Shown here one piece after another: positions 37,321-49,869 of a stretch of DNA of 64,000 bases. Position numbers and translations under genes: made by a program. Position 1 is the first letter of the stretch. Every line of letters starts with the position of its first letter. The DNA comes from Symbiodinium microadriaticum (Eukaryota > Sar > Dinophyceae > Suessiales > Symbiodiniaceae). The stretch is taken from NCBI GenBank assembly GCA_001939145.1, contig LSRX01000060.1:962071-1026070 (forward strand). The letters run 5' to 3'. A model generated the notes under the pieces. That model searched no databases. It was not told the origin of the DNA and saw only the letters and a list, made by a program, of their open reading frames with translations.

Positions 37321-37726
37321 CCCTGATTCCGCCTAGATCATTGCACTGACGTAGTCATGTATACTACTTTATTCTGTTTTATATTTATGTATATATGAAC
37401 GTATTCATATGTGTACACATACATAAATACATAGATATGTATGTATGTATAGGTATACAAGTTGACGACTACTGGATATGGAAAAATATTATGCATATAC
37501 CAGTACTGTAGAAGCCACTCGGTTTTGCCTATCGTTTGGCCTGGGGGCCTGAACTTCATGATCAGCCGAAAGACTGCAGACAGTTTCTCTGCACCGTCGA
37601 CTTCAACCTGTTTTTGTTACAGGACAATGCCTGATGCATTGGTACCCTCACATCCTGCGTGTATTGCAACCCCAATCTATCATGAAACGGATGCTTGGGA
37701 CAGGAGCACGAACTGACTTGCCGGGG

Positions 37727-38120
37727 ATAGAGCCTCGGACTGATGGGGCGCCCCTGATTTTTACATCAAAACTCTTACAGACCTTGACCTCCGAGGACGG
37801 AGCCTTGGACTGATGGGGCGCTCCTGATCATTAAAACAGAACTCTTACAGTCTTACAGGCCTTGAACTCCGAAAACGGAGACTTGGACTGATGGCGCGCC
37901 CGTGAACTTTAAATCAAAGCTCTGGCAAACCTTGAACTCAAAGGGTGGAGCCATGGACTGCTACTGATTTTAAAGCAGACCTCTTACCTTACAAAGCTTG
38001 AACTCCGAGGGTGGAGCCTTGCACTGATGGGGCGCCCCTGGTTTTGAAATCAGAGCTCCGACAAACCTTGAACTCCGAGGGCCTTGCACTGATGGGGCGC
38101 ACTGATTTCAATATCAGTAC
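37727..38120. repeat. Six-copy tandem repeat, period about 65-78 bases
   Basis: Units containing GGAGCCTTGGACTGATGGGGCGCCCCTGAT..., AAATCA.A.CTC...CAAACCTTGAACTCCGAGG start near 37729, 37799, 37877, 37947, 38012 and 38079. Copies differ by small indels and one lacks the GGGGCGC part. No coding signal. Confidence 0.88.
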
Positions 38121-38129
38121 TGTCCGGCG

Positions 38130-38225
38130 TACTGGCTGTATCGGGTTTATCGGGCTTGTCGGGCCTTTCGGGTTTATCGGGTTGTTCGGGTTTAGCGGGC
38201 TCATCGGGTTTATCGGGTTTAGCAG
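38130..38225. repeat. 9-base minisatellite (TCGGGTTTA)
   Basis: Nine-base units TCGGGTTTA, TCGGGCTTG and TCGGGTTGT are repeated about nine times. The minus strand reads Lys-Pro-Asp repeats inside a 149-codon ORF (38499-38050). I cannot tell whether that ORF is translated; the repeat alone explains its openness here. Confidence 0.85.
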
Positions 38226-38353
38226 AGCGCGGTCCCTGTTTGCGCACGGAATGCAGACTTCTGCCTCTTTCAACAGCTGGCTTGGCTTCGTCAGGCTTTG
38301 CCCTTCCGGGCACCATCATACTGCACTGCTGAAGGCCTTGCCCAGTAGTGGAA

Positions 38354-38379
38354 ACGACGAAGATTCCAATCTTCGTCGT
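38354..38379. repeat. Perfect 12-base inverted repeat
   Basis: ACGACGAAGATT at 38354-38365 is followed after two bases (CC) by its exact reverse complement at 38368-38379. It forms a tight cruciform or hairpin shortly after the 9-base minisatellite. Confidence 0.9.
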
Positions 38380-39724
38380 ACTGAGCCTCAGCACGTACAA
38401 CAGTCTGCGATGACCTGTGCTTCCGTCCCGGAAATGCCCATGCTCGGAGAGTCTGACTCGGGTTTTAACACCAGGCAGGCGTATGCATGGCTGGGGCAAG
38501 CTGCTGCTAAGCTGCTATACTGCTATACAAACTGTGATTGCCACGACGTGCACCACGGGATTGTCGGTCTGAGGCCCTCGCTCATGGATGCTCGTCTCAT
38601 CCTGTGCAGCAGTGCAGGTTTCACCGGCTACGGCTGTCCCTAGGCCACGCTTCTGGGTTCCGTTCCGCTGTTCGCAGGACGGTCCAGCGCTCTTGGCTCT
38701 AGTAGCCAGCCACGGCGCCGGCCCTCTCGCGCCAGCTCCCAGGCAACCTCCTCAGCAGTGCCTGTCACGAACAAGATGCAAAGACTTATGTGCCAGAAAC
38801 GGGATCAAGTGCTCTACGGAGCTCCCTCATCTGCCAGGCCTGTTTGGGAGCCATAGAACAAGCTGACCGCAGTTTCCACTCCATTCGGAGGCATTGCAGT
38901 CAGGTTCCAATCAGGCAAGCCCGGTCGGTGCCGAGCGACTCATGCTGTCAGGTTCGGGAGCATGCAAAACTTCAGTTTCGGCCGGCAATTCAGCACTCAT
39001 TCTGTCTTCTCCGTAGTTTTGTCCGGTCCTTGGGCTCAGTCCCTACGATTGGTCTGATGCTATACAGCTCTCAGATCGCGGCACAGAGCACACCAATCTA
39101 ACGACATAATACGAGCAGGCACTGGCCTACAAATTCATGCCATGGCCAAGCAGGGCTGTAGGTAGAACATGTCAGCTTCCTTTCAGCCCGAGCCCGTGGC
39201 AATTATCTTCCGCTGGCCAGCCTTCGCTAACGGAGTGTCGGAAGCATCCGAAAAAGCACTCGATGGACTCTCTCGGAAGCCTCACTCGGTACTCAACACA
39301 GAAATGCCTCAAGTGCGAAGTCTGCAGCCCTGGCATAGATAAGCTGGCTTCCACCAAAGCGACAAGGGGCAGGAGGTCTCTTGAAGACCCGCTGCTGCTG
39401 CTGAACGGACATGGAGCCATGAAGAGGTAAAATCCAAGCCCGCTCGCCTCCGGTCACAAAGCGGTGACCAAGCTCTGCCACAAACGGAATGCGGCCCTTT
39501 TCCCAAATTATTTCTCATATTAATACTGACTGTTTCAGGGGAGGAGTCAGACTATTCGACAGCGCATGGTGCGGTGCTCATCTTCGGCTAAAACTTCGTT
39601 CTGTAATCCCATGCCGGCCGTGTCCGCTGGGTATGCCGGAGTTGATGGTAGAATCAAAGTAAAACCGTGGCGCTCTCCATCTGCATAAGCTACCCACCGT
39701 TACGCTGGGCTTTGGATCCTACTA

Positions 39725-40395
<671 letters not shown>

Positions 40396-41545
40396 ATACG
40401 ACTACTATAATATGTCTACTGGAGGCACTTTTGGACCACAACGCCACCTGTGAGTTCTTCTACGACGACAACTCAGGCCACCATCATCATCAGCATCGTC
40501 AACACTGTTTCCTCGTTAGATGTATCATCTGTTCGTCATGTGACAGACACTGACTCGCCTACCCCTGCTTGGCCACGAAGATGACTGATGCAGTTCTCGA
40601 TCTCAGCGTGACCTTGCCAACATTTGGTGCTCCGACTCGCGCGCTAGCATCTCAGTAATCAAGCTCTGACATTCCAAGGCGAGGCAGCTTCCGTGAGTCT
40701 TGTCTTAGAATGGACCCTACAAGACCTGGAGCACGGCTGACGCCCCCACAACAAACCTTTCATTGAGTTTACAGCTGGGCGCTGGAACGCTGCAGAAGCT
40801 GCTGATTCAGCTGTTGTGTACGGATCCAGCGATTAGCTAGCCTCCCTTGTAGGCCCGCAATGCAGCCCCACGCGTTCGTTTTGGAAGTGCGACTCTACAC
40901 CGATCGCATTCAAGCTTCATCCCAAACCTGCGCTTTCCTCACCTGGCGTCCAGAAGGCTCCCGTTTTGTTACCACTACCTCGACAACCCGCACATGCCAT
41001 TCGTCACTGTCATTGCAGTCCGGTCCATGAACTCAAAGTTCGGCCATCACCTGGGCGTAAAATGGTGTGGACAACACAGCAGACGCTGTTCGAGGCGCTG
41101 TTGCGGCACAAGCTCTTCGCTATCACGAACAATAAGTGCACGAAAGAAAGTGGTTTTTCATCATCGCGGGAAGAGGCTCCAAACTGTGAATGTTGCTGTC
41201 ATCGTCAGGGCCTGGCTGTTGATGCGGGCCAAAGCCAACATAGAATCGGCTTCCGGATAACGTTAACAGGATATGATGGCGTGAAGATACAAACTCTCCA
41301 AGACAGCTGGATAAGGCCAGGCCAAGAAGCCTAATTGAGAGAAAAAGCAGGTCACCAGACACCTTCTCATTGTCCGTGCCGTCACGGCTACAGTACATCA
41401 TAATAACAAAGCCGATTGGATGCCAAATGGCTACACAAGAGTGTAAGGTCATGCAAACACACTGTCGAGCAGAACCCTTACACTGCCGCCAGCGGGTGCA
41501 AGGCCTGTCACTCTGTGTCACTTCGCCGCTGCAATGAAAAATGCC

Positions 41546-44500
41546 TCACTTGGTCTTCGAGAGGAGGTCGAACTTCTTCTTGGCTGTCCAGGTCCCGTTC
41601 ATCAAGCCAGAACTACGGTCCATTGGCACCATGAGGGGAGTTCGGCCCAGGAAGACCCCCGGGCCGGAGTATCGTCGAATGAAGCCACCCCACTTGCCGT
41701 GGAAGCTCTTGCCGGTGGCCTGCTTGAAAGCCGCCTTGACGTACTGCTTGCGGGCGGACAAGCTAGCGCCACCTGGCACGCTGCGATCCATGGCGCTCTG
41801 AAGGGCCTTCAAGGAGCGCACAGTTGTCTGCTCTAGGCAATCGGAAGTGAAGAGCAGCTTCGCCAGCGAGTTCCGATCTTCCAAGTTGGCAGGATTCACG
41901 ACGCATGTGGTGGCTCCAGTGGCAAGCTTCTCGGTGACGATTAAGTTCTTGCTTGCCGTTTGGCAAACCATGTAGAAATGTTGTGGCTGCTTGCTAGCAT
42001 GTGCCTCACCCTCAGCAGCTTCCAAGTAGACCTTGCAATTCTGAATCTTCTCGCCGTCAGCGATGCTCTGGGACCTGTCTTTAGATGCCAGATTCCAGGT
42101 AGGTGCAGACGTCGAGAACAGGACGCCCACCTGCTCCTCGCCGAATTTCTCTTCCGTGGTACGCACCTCGAGGCTGCCGATGTGGTATATGCGGAACACA
42201 GTGCCATCCTCTGTGATCTGCTTGAACTCAGGTGCTGCCGTCGGCAGAATGTCGGAGACCAAGACTTTGCGGAAGCTGTCGTCGAACTCAACCTTGCTCA
42301 AGCCAGACTTGTTGGAGACCTCGAACTTGGGGGCCACGCCATCCTTCTCGACCTGGAAGCGCGATGTCCAAGAGCGAGGGAAGTCTGTACCCGGATTGCC
42401 TGCCTTGAAGCTGCGGTCGAAGAAGTGCAGCTTGCGGCGCTCCAGCAGGGACTTCTCCTCGTGGATGAGGCTACGGAGCTTGGCGGCGTACTCCATGTTG
42501 GGATCCGGAGGGATGAAAGAATCACCCTCGCCTGTGCGGTCGCACTGCGGGGAGCCGAAGACCTTGACCAACAACTCCTTGTACTCTGTCTTCAAGTCGT
42601 CGAAGTCCTGTTCTCGCAAGCTCCTCAAGAAGGCCCGTCCCAAGGTCACCTTGGCTTCCAAGGAATCTGGACCACCACTGCATGGAGGCAAACTGCCAGC
42701 GAAGCGCTCTGGCTTGGTCAAGTCAAACTTGTCCAAGTTCAGATCCACACCCTGCGGCATCTCTGCCCGTTGTCCGAGCTGGAATCGCTGGGGCATGAAC
42801 ATGGGTCGGCCCGACTGCCCCAATTGCATACCCGTCTGGCCCTGGAGGGCATGGCGCTGTGCCAGCTCAAAGCGGTCGAGCCCGAACTCCACACCACCGT
42901 AGATGGCCTGCAGATTGCGCTGGCCACCAGTGAACATATCAATGAGCCGGCCATTCTTCAGCTGAATGCGGGAGTTGCCGCGCATGTTCCACAGCTGCGG
43001 GATCTCTGGATGTGCTTCCTTCGGCGTGGACTTCACAATCTCGTCGGCGAGCCGGTACCAAGATGGATCCAGGCGCGTGTGAGAGTCGACCAAGTATTTA
43101 GCCAGCACGGACGCCTTCGCCAACTCCCGGACATGGTAGACTACGCTCTTGCGCTCCGCTATCAAGTCGAAGTTGCGAGTGAAGGCGTCCGCGAACTTCT
43201 TCAGAGGATGCGTGGAAGCCGTGACCGCCGCATCTTCCAGGCCCTTCTTTGTAACAACTTGCTCGCGGGCTTCCACACCCATCTTCACGAAAGGGACCAG
43301 GGTCTTGTCCTGCGCTATCCTCACCTCGGCCTTCTTCACCACGTACCACTCTCGCCCCGCCCAGGCTTTGTCCTGCAGAGCATCATGGAGCACCACAGCA
43401 CAAGGCCAAAGTATAAACCCCGGCCTCTCTGCACTCTCTCAGCGCTATCTTCGCCCCTTGAGCCATGTGCATAAACCTTGTAAGAAATTGCTACCATCTT
43501 GCGCGGTCCTTGTCGGAAAGCTCGGACCAATCAAAGACGCTCAGCATGCCGGAAACAGGCATCTCGTACTCGCCGAGGGCAAGCTCCTTCAAGAAGTAGT
43601 CGGCTTGGAACATGACATCACCCACGCTAGTGCCGGCCAGCCAGCTGGGTTCATACACCTTCTTCTGCGGAGTTTTCTCAAGGTTCTGTGGGTCGACTGG
43701 GTCAAGGGAGAACAACGGCTCTCGGGAGGCTGTCTTGCGCACCTTCAAAGCCAACAGCAGGTACTCCAGGTTCACTGCGGCAGCAGGCTCCAAAGTTGGT
43801 GCAACCTTCACAGTCCGGGTCACCTCATCGAACACAAGGCAGCACAAACCCTGAGGAGTGGCGCTGCAACCCATGCGCTCAGCCCAGGTCGTGTTCTTGG
43901 GAACACTGTCCATGACCCAACCGATCTCGTACTCCTTGCGGCTCTTCAGCTTCTTCTCTGCCTCCCAGCCCATGCGTCGGTCCTCCTGCCTCTGGGCATC
44001 GTCCACTAGGACTTGTGCCATGCACTCTGCATGGACGCAGCTGCCACGGCCTTCGCGACCCTCATAGGCAAACTCCCCAACCGGCATCAGGCACCTGCAG
44101 CACAATGGCACCTCTTCGCCCTCGGAATCCACATCCGTCGGTGCAGACTTGCGCTCCTTCTTCGGCTTCGGCGCCATGAGAGCCGCCTCGATAGCTTCCT
44201 TTGGGGTGGTGCGTTTTGCTGCGTGGTTCACTGCCCAGGGGAAGGCCTTGCGGTTGAAGCCAGGGTTGGAGCCTGTCCTGTTCTCACCGAACTTGTCCAG
44301 GTACTGCTTCAGGGCTTCCTTCTCGTCATTCGAGGGCTCCTTCTCGTTCACCTTGCCGGTCGGGCTGGCCACGTCTGACTCGCTGCTTGCTTCCACCTGG
44401 ATCTCGCCCTCACTGGTGGACTCAGCCAGCTCTTTCTCAAGCTGTACCAAAAGGTCCTTGCCCTTTAGATTCACCGTCACCCATCCCTTGGCGGGACCGG

Positions 44501-44864
44501 TGCCTGAGACGAGTTTGTAGCCCAGGCGGCCGTCTTGCCACTGAACTTCCTTCACTTTGGCACCCGTCGCCAAGCGGCGGTCCAAAATGGCGGAGGACAG
44601 GTCCGAGCTTTCACGGACGAGGATGCCACCCTTGTCGGCTCCACCCACAACCTCCCAAATGGCAGCCATGGCGAAGTGGNNNNNNNNNNNNNNNNNNNNN
44701 NNNNNNNNNNNNNNNNNNNNNNNNNNNNNNNNNCACTGAACTTCCTTCACTTTGGCACCCGTCGCCAAGCGGCGGTCCAAAATGGCGGAGGACAGGTCCG
44801 AGCTTTCACGGACGAGGATGCCACCCTTGTCGGCTCCACCCACAACCTCCCAAATGGCAGCCAT
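41546..44864 (-). CDS. Large dinoflagellate-type protein of unknown function (997 aa after gap repair)
   Basis: Two exons: 44864 (ATG in a CGCCATGG context) to 43503, and 43372 to the TGA at 41546. They are joined in phase 0 by a 130-base intron with a GC donor and AG followed by G. Collapsing the false duplication around the N gap gives 389 plus 608 residues. The start carries WEVVGGADKGGILVRE...GTGPAKGWV...KGKDLLVQ, a module I recall from many dinoflagellate proteins, here about residues 5-76. An acidic linker follows, then a cysteine cluster near residue 200 (CCRC...CVHAEC) that could bind zinc. The second exon is a long soluble region with no signal peptide or membrane segment. No known catalytic motif is evident. 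It is the longest uninterrupted coding sequence in the window. An antisense 504-codon plus ORF over it is a shadow. Confidence 0.9.
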
Positions 44865-44874
44865 GGCGAAGTGG
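44539..44874. other. 54-N gap flanked by identical 141-base copies
   Basis: 44539-44679 and 44734-44874 are identical, with Ns at 44680-44733. The copies hold the start codon and first 44 codons of the minus-strand gene. The most likely reading is two contig ends that overlap by 141 bases but were scaffolded with a gap. The gap plus one copy is 195 bases, a multiple of three, so the reading frame runs through and a gene caller would add a false 65-codon repeat containing unknown residues. Confidence 0.92.
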
Positions 44875-44989
44875 TGAAGAGAAGAGTCGTCGGCTCTAGC
44901 TTTGGGACTATACGGAACACGCTGCGGCGGACAGGACGTTGCATGCAGGGCACCTCGAAGACAGGAAACCGTCAGAGTCACAAGTTTCG

Positions 44990-46900
44990 CGCATGAGACG
45001 GTCTAAGCTCTCGGCACAGAGATGACCATGGCCGCCGTGGCCGCCGTGGCCACCCATGGGCCCGGCAAAAAGAGCACAGGATGGCCATGTTGATTTGGAT
45101 GCTTCTTTGACTCTTTCTTTGGAGGACGTGCTCCGTCTTTGCGACGTGACGGAGTGCTCTCATTGAGTTTCAGGCGCACGTCTCACACCAGGCGCCCGGC
45201 CAGGTAGAAAAATCAAAATGGCTCCGCCTGCCACATCTCTGACCCAAACGCTCAGTCTAGAGTCTAGACCTGCTGCGAACGAAACCGCTGAATGCAAATT
45301 GATACACCTCGACTCTGCCATCAACAGCTGGCGGAACATCAGTTTTGTGCCACGTGCACATGTATGTCCCCAGCTTGCCGGAATTTGTGCTGTGGCCGTG
45401 GCTTGTTGCTGAGCTCAACATGAGGCCACACACACATATATATCGGCAACTTGTCTCCCTGCGTCTCTGCTGTTGTAACATTTTCAGTGCCAAATTGAAA
45501 GCTGGTCTGTGGCTTCGAAATGCTGACACACTGCGGCAACACTGCGGAAACGGACCCAAAGTGCATCTGTCAAACTCCCGAGGCCACTTTTCAACTTTGC
45601 TGCGACGCTGCTTGGGGTTCGAAACCTCGCGACTCGGAGACATGGGCCGACGATGCCTTGCCATGGATCTTCGCCATCTGGTTCGTAGTTGCCTGGTGCA
45701 GGGTCAGCTTGCGTTCTGACTCGTGGTCCGATTGAGTGAGTCATCTTATTTCCTCATAAGTGAAGGCATTCTGGAAAGCCATCGCATTTTCTGTTAAGAT
45801 CCCCCGACTGCCCCGTCTTTGAGGAGTTGAGCTTTGACTTACACGAGCCCTGCGGTGTGATGGAATCCCGCAAGCCATGAGATAACGGCGGCTACTATTA
45901 CTATGACTCTTGAGACCCTGTGCTGCCAATGCCCAAGACCAAGAGCAGCCCCCACAGATATTTGCTTTCTGCCGGCTCCAGCTCAAGAGCTTTGTTCCAC
46001 ATCTGGCCCATCGCAAACTCCCCGTCAGATCCGACCACTCTCCGGACACTTGCCGGACGAAAATTGTCAGCCTACCCCTCGAGCGGCCACACATTGGCCA
46101 GTCATCAAAAGTAGTTGGAAACGAAAGCGCAAATTTCACGAAAGGCTGTACTTCCGGCATGGAGGAATCTCCAGAAGAAAATACCAGCAGCGCGGTTCAA
46201 CACGTTTGAGTGTTCCCGGGCTGAATTTTGAAGAAACGGATGCTCGCACTACGAACTGCTGTGAGTTGAAATTGTGCTTCCAGGTTCTTTAGTCCTTCAC
46301 TGTGTTGCGATACAACAATCCACAAAGTGTGAACAATGGAGCCGCTCTCCTACCAATTCAAGAAGGAAGTGGAGCTGCTCTTCCAACTCCGCCGCAAGAG
46401 GCACTCCTGTCCACAAGTAACAAGCTCTCCCAAGGACGGCCTCAAGTTGTTCTCACTTCCACTTCCAGAAAAAAGATGCTTTTTTGCCACATCTCTGGAG
46501 GCCTGGCCCGGGACTGACCTCCTTGAAATCCGGCCTGGTTGCAACTATGACTGTGATGATTTCGAGTCCACAGATGCCAATGCGCTGCCCTTGCTGGTGC
46601 TTACAATGTGATCAGCAACCTGGCGTCGTGAAGGCCTTGGTTTCAAACACTGTTGAAGGGATTATGGCTTGGTGCCGGCATCAGCGTCCACCAGCACAAT
46701 AATTTGCGGACAAAAACTCTCGAGCGCATGCTTGAAAGACAGTTAAAAGGGGAAAGTTGAAAGTTTGGTGTGGAATCATCCAGGTAATCCTGCCACAGAG
46801 TGCGGAAGCACCGCTAATTAAACTCCAATGAAAAACGCGGCGGCCTCTGCCATGCCGCCAGTCACTGTCGTGTCTGTCTACCTCGACGCCGGTCGACAAG
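44990..46900. other. Intergenic stretch between two minus-strand genes
   Basis: This contains the presumed promoter and 5' leader of the 41546-44864 gene and the 3' side of the ankyrin-type gene. ORFs of 60-140 codons exist on both strands without family resemblance. No clear promoter motif is visible, which is usual for dinoflagellates, whose core promoters lack a standard TATA box. Confidence 0.5.
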
Positions 46901-46904
46901 ATGC

Positions 46905-47406
46905 TTGCATCATCACGGTCATCGCCTCGCGAAGATGCAGCACTTTGAGGCCATTCGACAACATGTCCAGGATCTCCGTGTGGGAACCGGACTTGTCTTC
47001 AGCCCTGGCGATGTCAGCAGCACTTCGACCTTTGGAGGTCCGTTGCTCCGGGTCCACAGTCGCCAAAAGAAGCAAACGCATCAGAGACGCATCCCCCAAT
47101 CTGGCAGCCTCATGAATGGGATAGACAACCTCGGGAGTTAGTAAGGACAAGCAGCTGCACTTGCTGCACGTCACGTTGGGCTCGGACACGTTCGAGAAGT
47201 GGAACTCTTTCAGAAACTCTTTCAGCAGTTCCTGCTGCTTTTCCCGTTCCACGTGTCGTCTGCTGTTCTGTCTCCGAGTCAAAGACTTCACTGACTTCGC
47301 TTCCTGGCGCTGCTGCCAGTCTTGGCCGTCATCCCACACGATCTCGATATCCGCGATGAATAACTCCGGCTTCTCTGGCAAAGCCATGTCATCCAAGCTC
47401 GCTCGC
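46905..47406 (-). CDS. Ankyrin-type protein, copy A (intronless across the repeat)
   Basis: One long minus-strand exon (47406-46905), bounded by AG followed by G upstream and a GC donor after VMMQ. It encodes a basic helix (REKQQELLKEFLKEFHFSNV), a CSKC pair, then VVYPIHEAARLGD, LMRLLLLATVDPEQRTSKGR and SAADIARAED...GSHTEILDML, which is ankyrin-like (PIHxAAxLGD, LLLxAxxD). It ends LKVLHLREAMTVMM. Ankyrin repeats bind other proteins; the partner is unknown. A paralogue lies 1.7 kb upstream on the same strand. The corresponding position of that copy's intron is uninterrupted here. Further exons on either side are likely but were not located. Confidence 0.75.
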
Positions 47407-49124
47407 CTTAGGTCAGAGAGGCAACATCTCTGCAAAATCCCATGCTATCTCCATGGTCAACGACGATGCATGGTTGTCTACGAGGGCACTTCACACCTGG
47501 TGCCTTGCTGAGGCACGGCTTCGATGGCCCAGCCCGGCCAATTATGCCAGTCCCGAAATCCCCATGCATCGAGTCCGGCGAGTCGGGCCGGGTCGCCCTT
47601 GAGCTGCGCGGCTGCGGCGTAAACAATCGTTTGGACTGTCAGAGACGCTTAAGTCCCCTGTCGTCCTGACACGTGCTTTCGGCTGTGTCTTGATGGCAGG
47701 CTCGACGCTTATGTCGTGACGTGTTCAGGCTATGCTTGCAGTAGCTCGAGCTTCTGTCCTAGACCTTATAGTGATGTACCGAAGTGACAGCTGGCACCTG
47801 TCACCCACTCTTGCACAAGTGTGGCCACGATTTGTTCTTGGCAGGAGCGGAGATCGCGAACTCCAGTAATCACGTCATTTGCCAGCTGGCAGCAGTCGTT
47901 GCCTCGTTCTCAGATCGACGCTGCATGAAATCCTCTGCAGAGGTAAGCCTATTGACCAGAGTGCGGTGTTTGCACGATTTATCCACGTGCTCCCTGCACC
48001 TGCCTGGTGAATGCTTAGCTAGGGCTAGGGTCCAGGACGGCCTCGAGATGTACGGCACGGCAAATTCTCAGAGGTCCAGAAGACCCATGTGGATCCCAAC
48101 TCAAAGATCAAGACAAGCGATACGGCACTTCTTGCCAATGCTCGCAATACCCGCCTAATTCCGTATGCAGTCGTGCAGTTTCCTCAACTACATTTCGGAG
48201 TCGGGAATCCGATCTCGTGCAGAGGGAATATGCATCCACAAGAAACGTAAACTTGGCACCTTAAAGGCCGCGCTTTAGCGCTTGAAACAAGGCTGCCAGC
48301 TAGGAAAGGCCTGGAAGCAGAAGTGTGCACGAGTTGGGACAAACGCAAGCTCCTCTTGGAAGGGAACCTTCCATCCCTGCTACAAGACTCCGGTCAGCCT
48401 CTGCCTTTCCAAGTGACGCCAACTATACAGATCTTTGCAGACCGCTTGCGGTTGCTTGCTAGTCTGCGAAACGAGAAGCGCACAAGGCCATCTCTTGCAA
48501 TGTCCATCGTTGAGAAACTTGCATGCAAAGCTTAACGCTCCTTTGTCCGAAGCTTCCAATAACCGTCTGCTCAGCAGCACAAGTACCTCTAGCACTTGGC
48601 CCTGAGCACAACGACGGCAAACACACCAGGAGGCTCTTCTCGAAATCCCATGGTCAGTAGACATCAGTTGCGAATGGAAGTTTCGACGATTGGGAAGGTG
48701 CCGTGGGTGTGGGATCCTGAGAACGAAGTAGGTTTTGAAAGAAGACAGCAAGAAGAGCGCACCCTGCAGTGGAGAATCAATCGGGTGTGCTTGCAGTGGA
48801 AGACATAGGTGTATTCCAGCAACAGCCCGCCCTGCAACCAACCACCGAAATAGAGCCCCACGGACACACTCCAGCCACGTAACCAACATGTCTACTTGAG
48901 CCTCAAACGGACGGACGACTAAAAACATGCTGAAGGCCCCCCAAAAACACCGGACCACACTGCATACACCATGCAAGACACCCTGACTGTGCAAAGGTTA
49001 GGCCCATCTACGCTCCAGGCGGCGATGTGACCTGCCACGAAACACGATGAAACATGAGGCCGATACCCGACTAGTAGTGTGAACATCGCTAAGGCAATGC
49101 GGGCATGATGCAGAACAGAAGGCT

Positions 49125-49787
49125 TTAGCTTCCGTGCCCGCGACATGCCATTCCGCGTTTACGGATCGCTGCCAGGATTGCTCCGCCCTGAGGCCTTGCC
49201 CTTGTCTTCTGTGAAACCGAGTCATGCTTTTCCAGCTCGTGACGAGCTGACTTCATGTTACCAATCATTACCGACAAGGCCTCACGCAGCCCTAAGACTT
49301 TGAGACCCCCCCGCAACATGTCCACCACCTCCTTGTGAGAGCCAAAGACGTCTGCGTCTCTGGCCACGGCTTCAGCCGTCCGGCCACAAGATGTTTTCTG
49401 CTCCGGGTCGGCGCGTGCTTGGAGGAGCAAGCGCCTCAGCGGTGAGATCTCAGTTTGAAACTTCGGGCTGGTAACCCTGCCATGAACTGGAGCAACACAA
49501 CCCCGCGAGTGCAGTGCACTACCCCTAAAGTTCTAACAGCCGAAGAGCAGAATCTCCGGGTCGCCCTCGCGGGCAGCGACGTGGATGGGGTAGAGGGTCT
49601 CTCCACCAAACATGGCATAGCAGTGCATCCATGTGGTGCTCGGCTCACATACATCCACGAAGCGGTGTTTGCGCAGAAAGTCTTTCAGCTTCTCCTGCTG
49701 CCATAGCTTGCTCTTTTGACGCCTCGAGCTCGGCTTGGTCCGAAGGCTTTGAGTGCAGGTGGCAATGCTTGTCTGGCGGTGAGTCAC
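49125..49787 (-). CDS. Ankyrin-type protein, copy B (with intron)
   Basis: Exon 49787-49549 encodes a basic helix (LWQQEKLKDFLRKHRFVDV) and LYPIHVAAREGDPEI. Exon 49434 onward encodes RLLLQARADPEQKTSCGR, TAEAVARDAD and GSHKEVVDMLRGGLKVLGLRE. They join across a 114-base intron with a GC donor and AG followed by G, restoring EIL-RLLLQA exactly where copy A reads LM-RLLLLA. The CSKC pair of copy A is replaced (WMHC). The reading frame runs to a stop at 49125, but the true end may be spliced. Roles as for copy A are unknown. Confidence 0.75.
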
Positions 49788-49869
49788 CTGAAGCGCAGAG
49801 GCGTCTCCACTTCAAGCGATACTTAACTCCAAAGCTGCATGTGAGGGTGATGGCATGGGCTGTAGGATA

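Noticed and set aside
34650-38120. Regular repeats that could suggest a CRISPR array
   Set aside because: Units are contiguous and diverged, with no unique spacers, and the genome is eukaryotic.
41960-43474. 504-codon plus-strand ORF
   Set aside because: It is the antisense shadow of the long second exon of the 41546-44864 gene, which has consistent family wording and splice sites on the minus strand.
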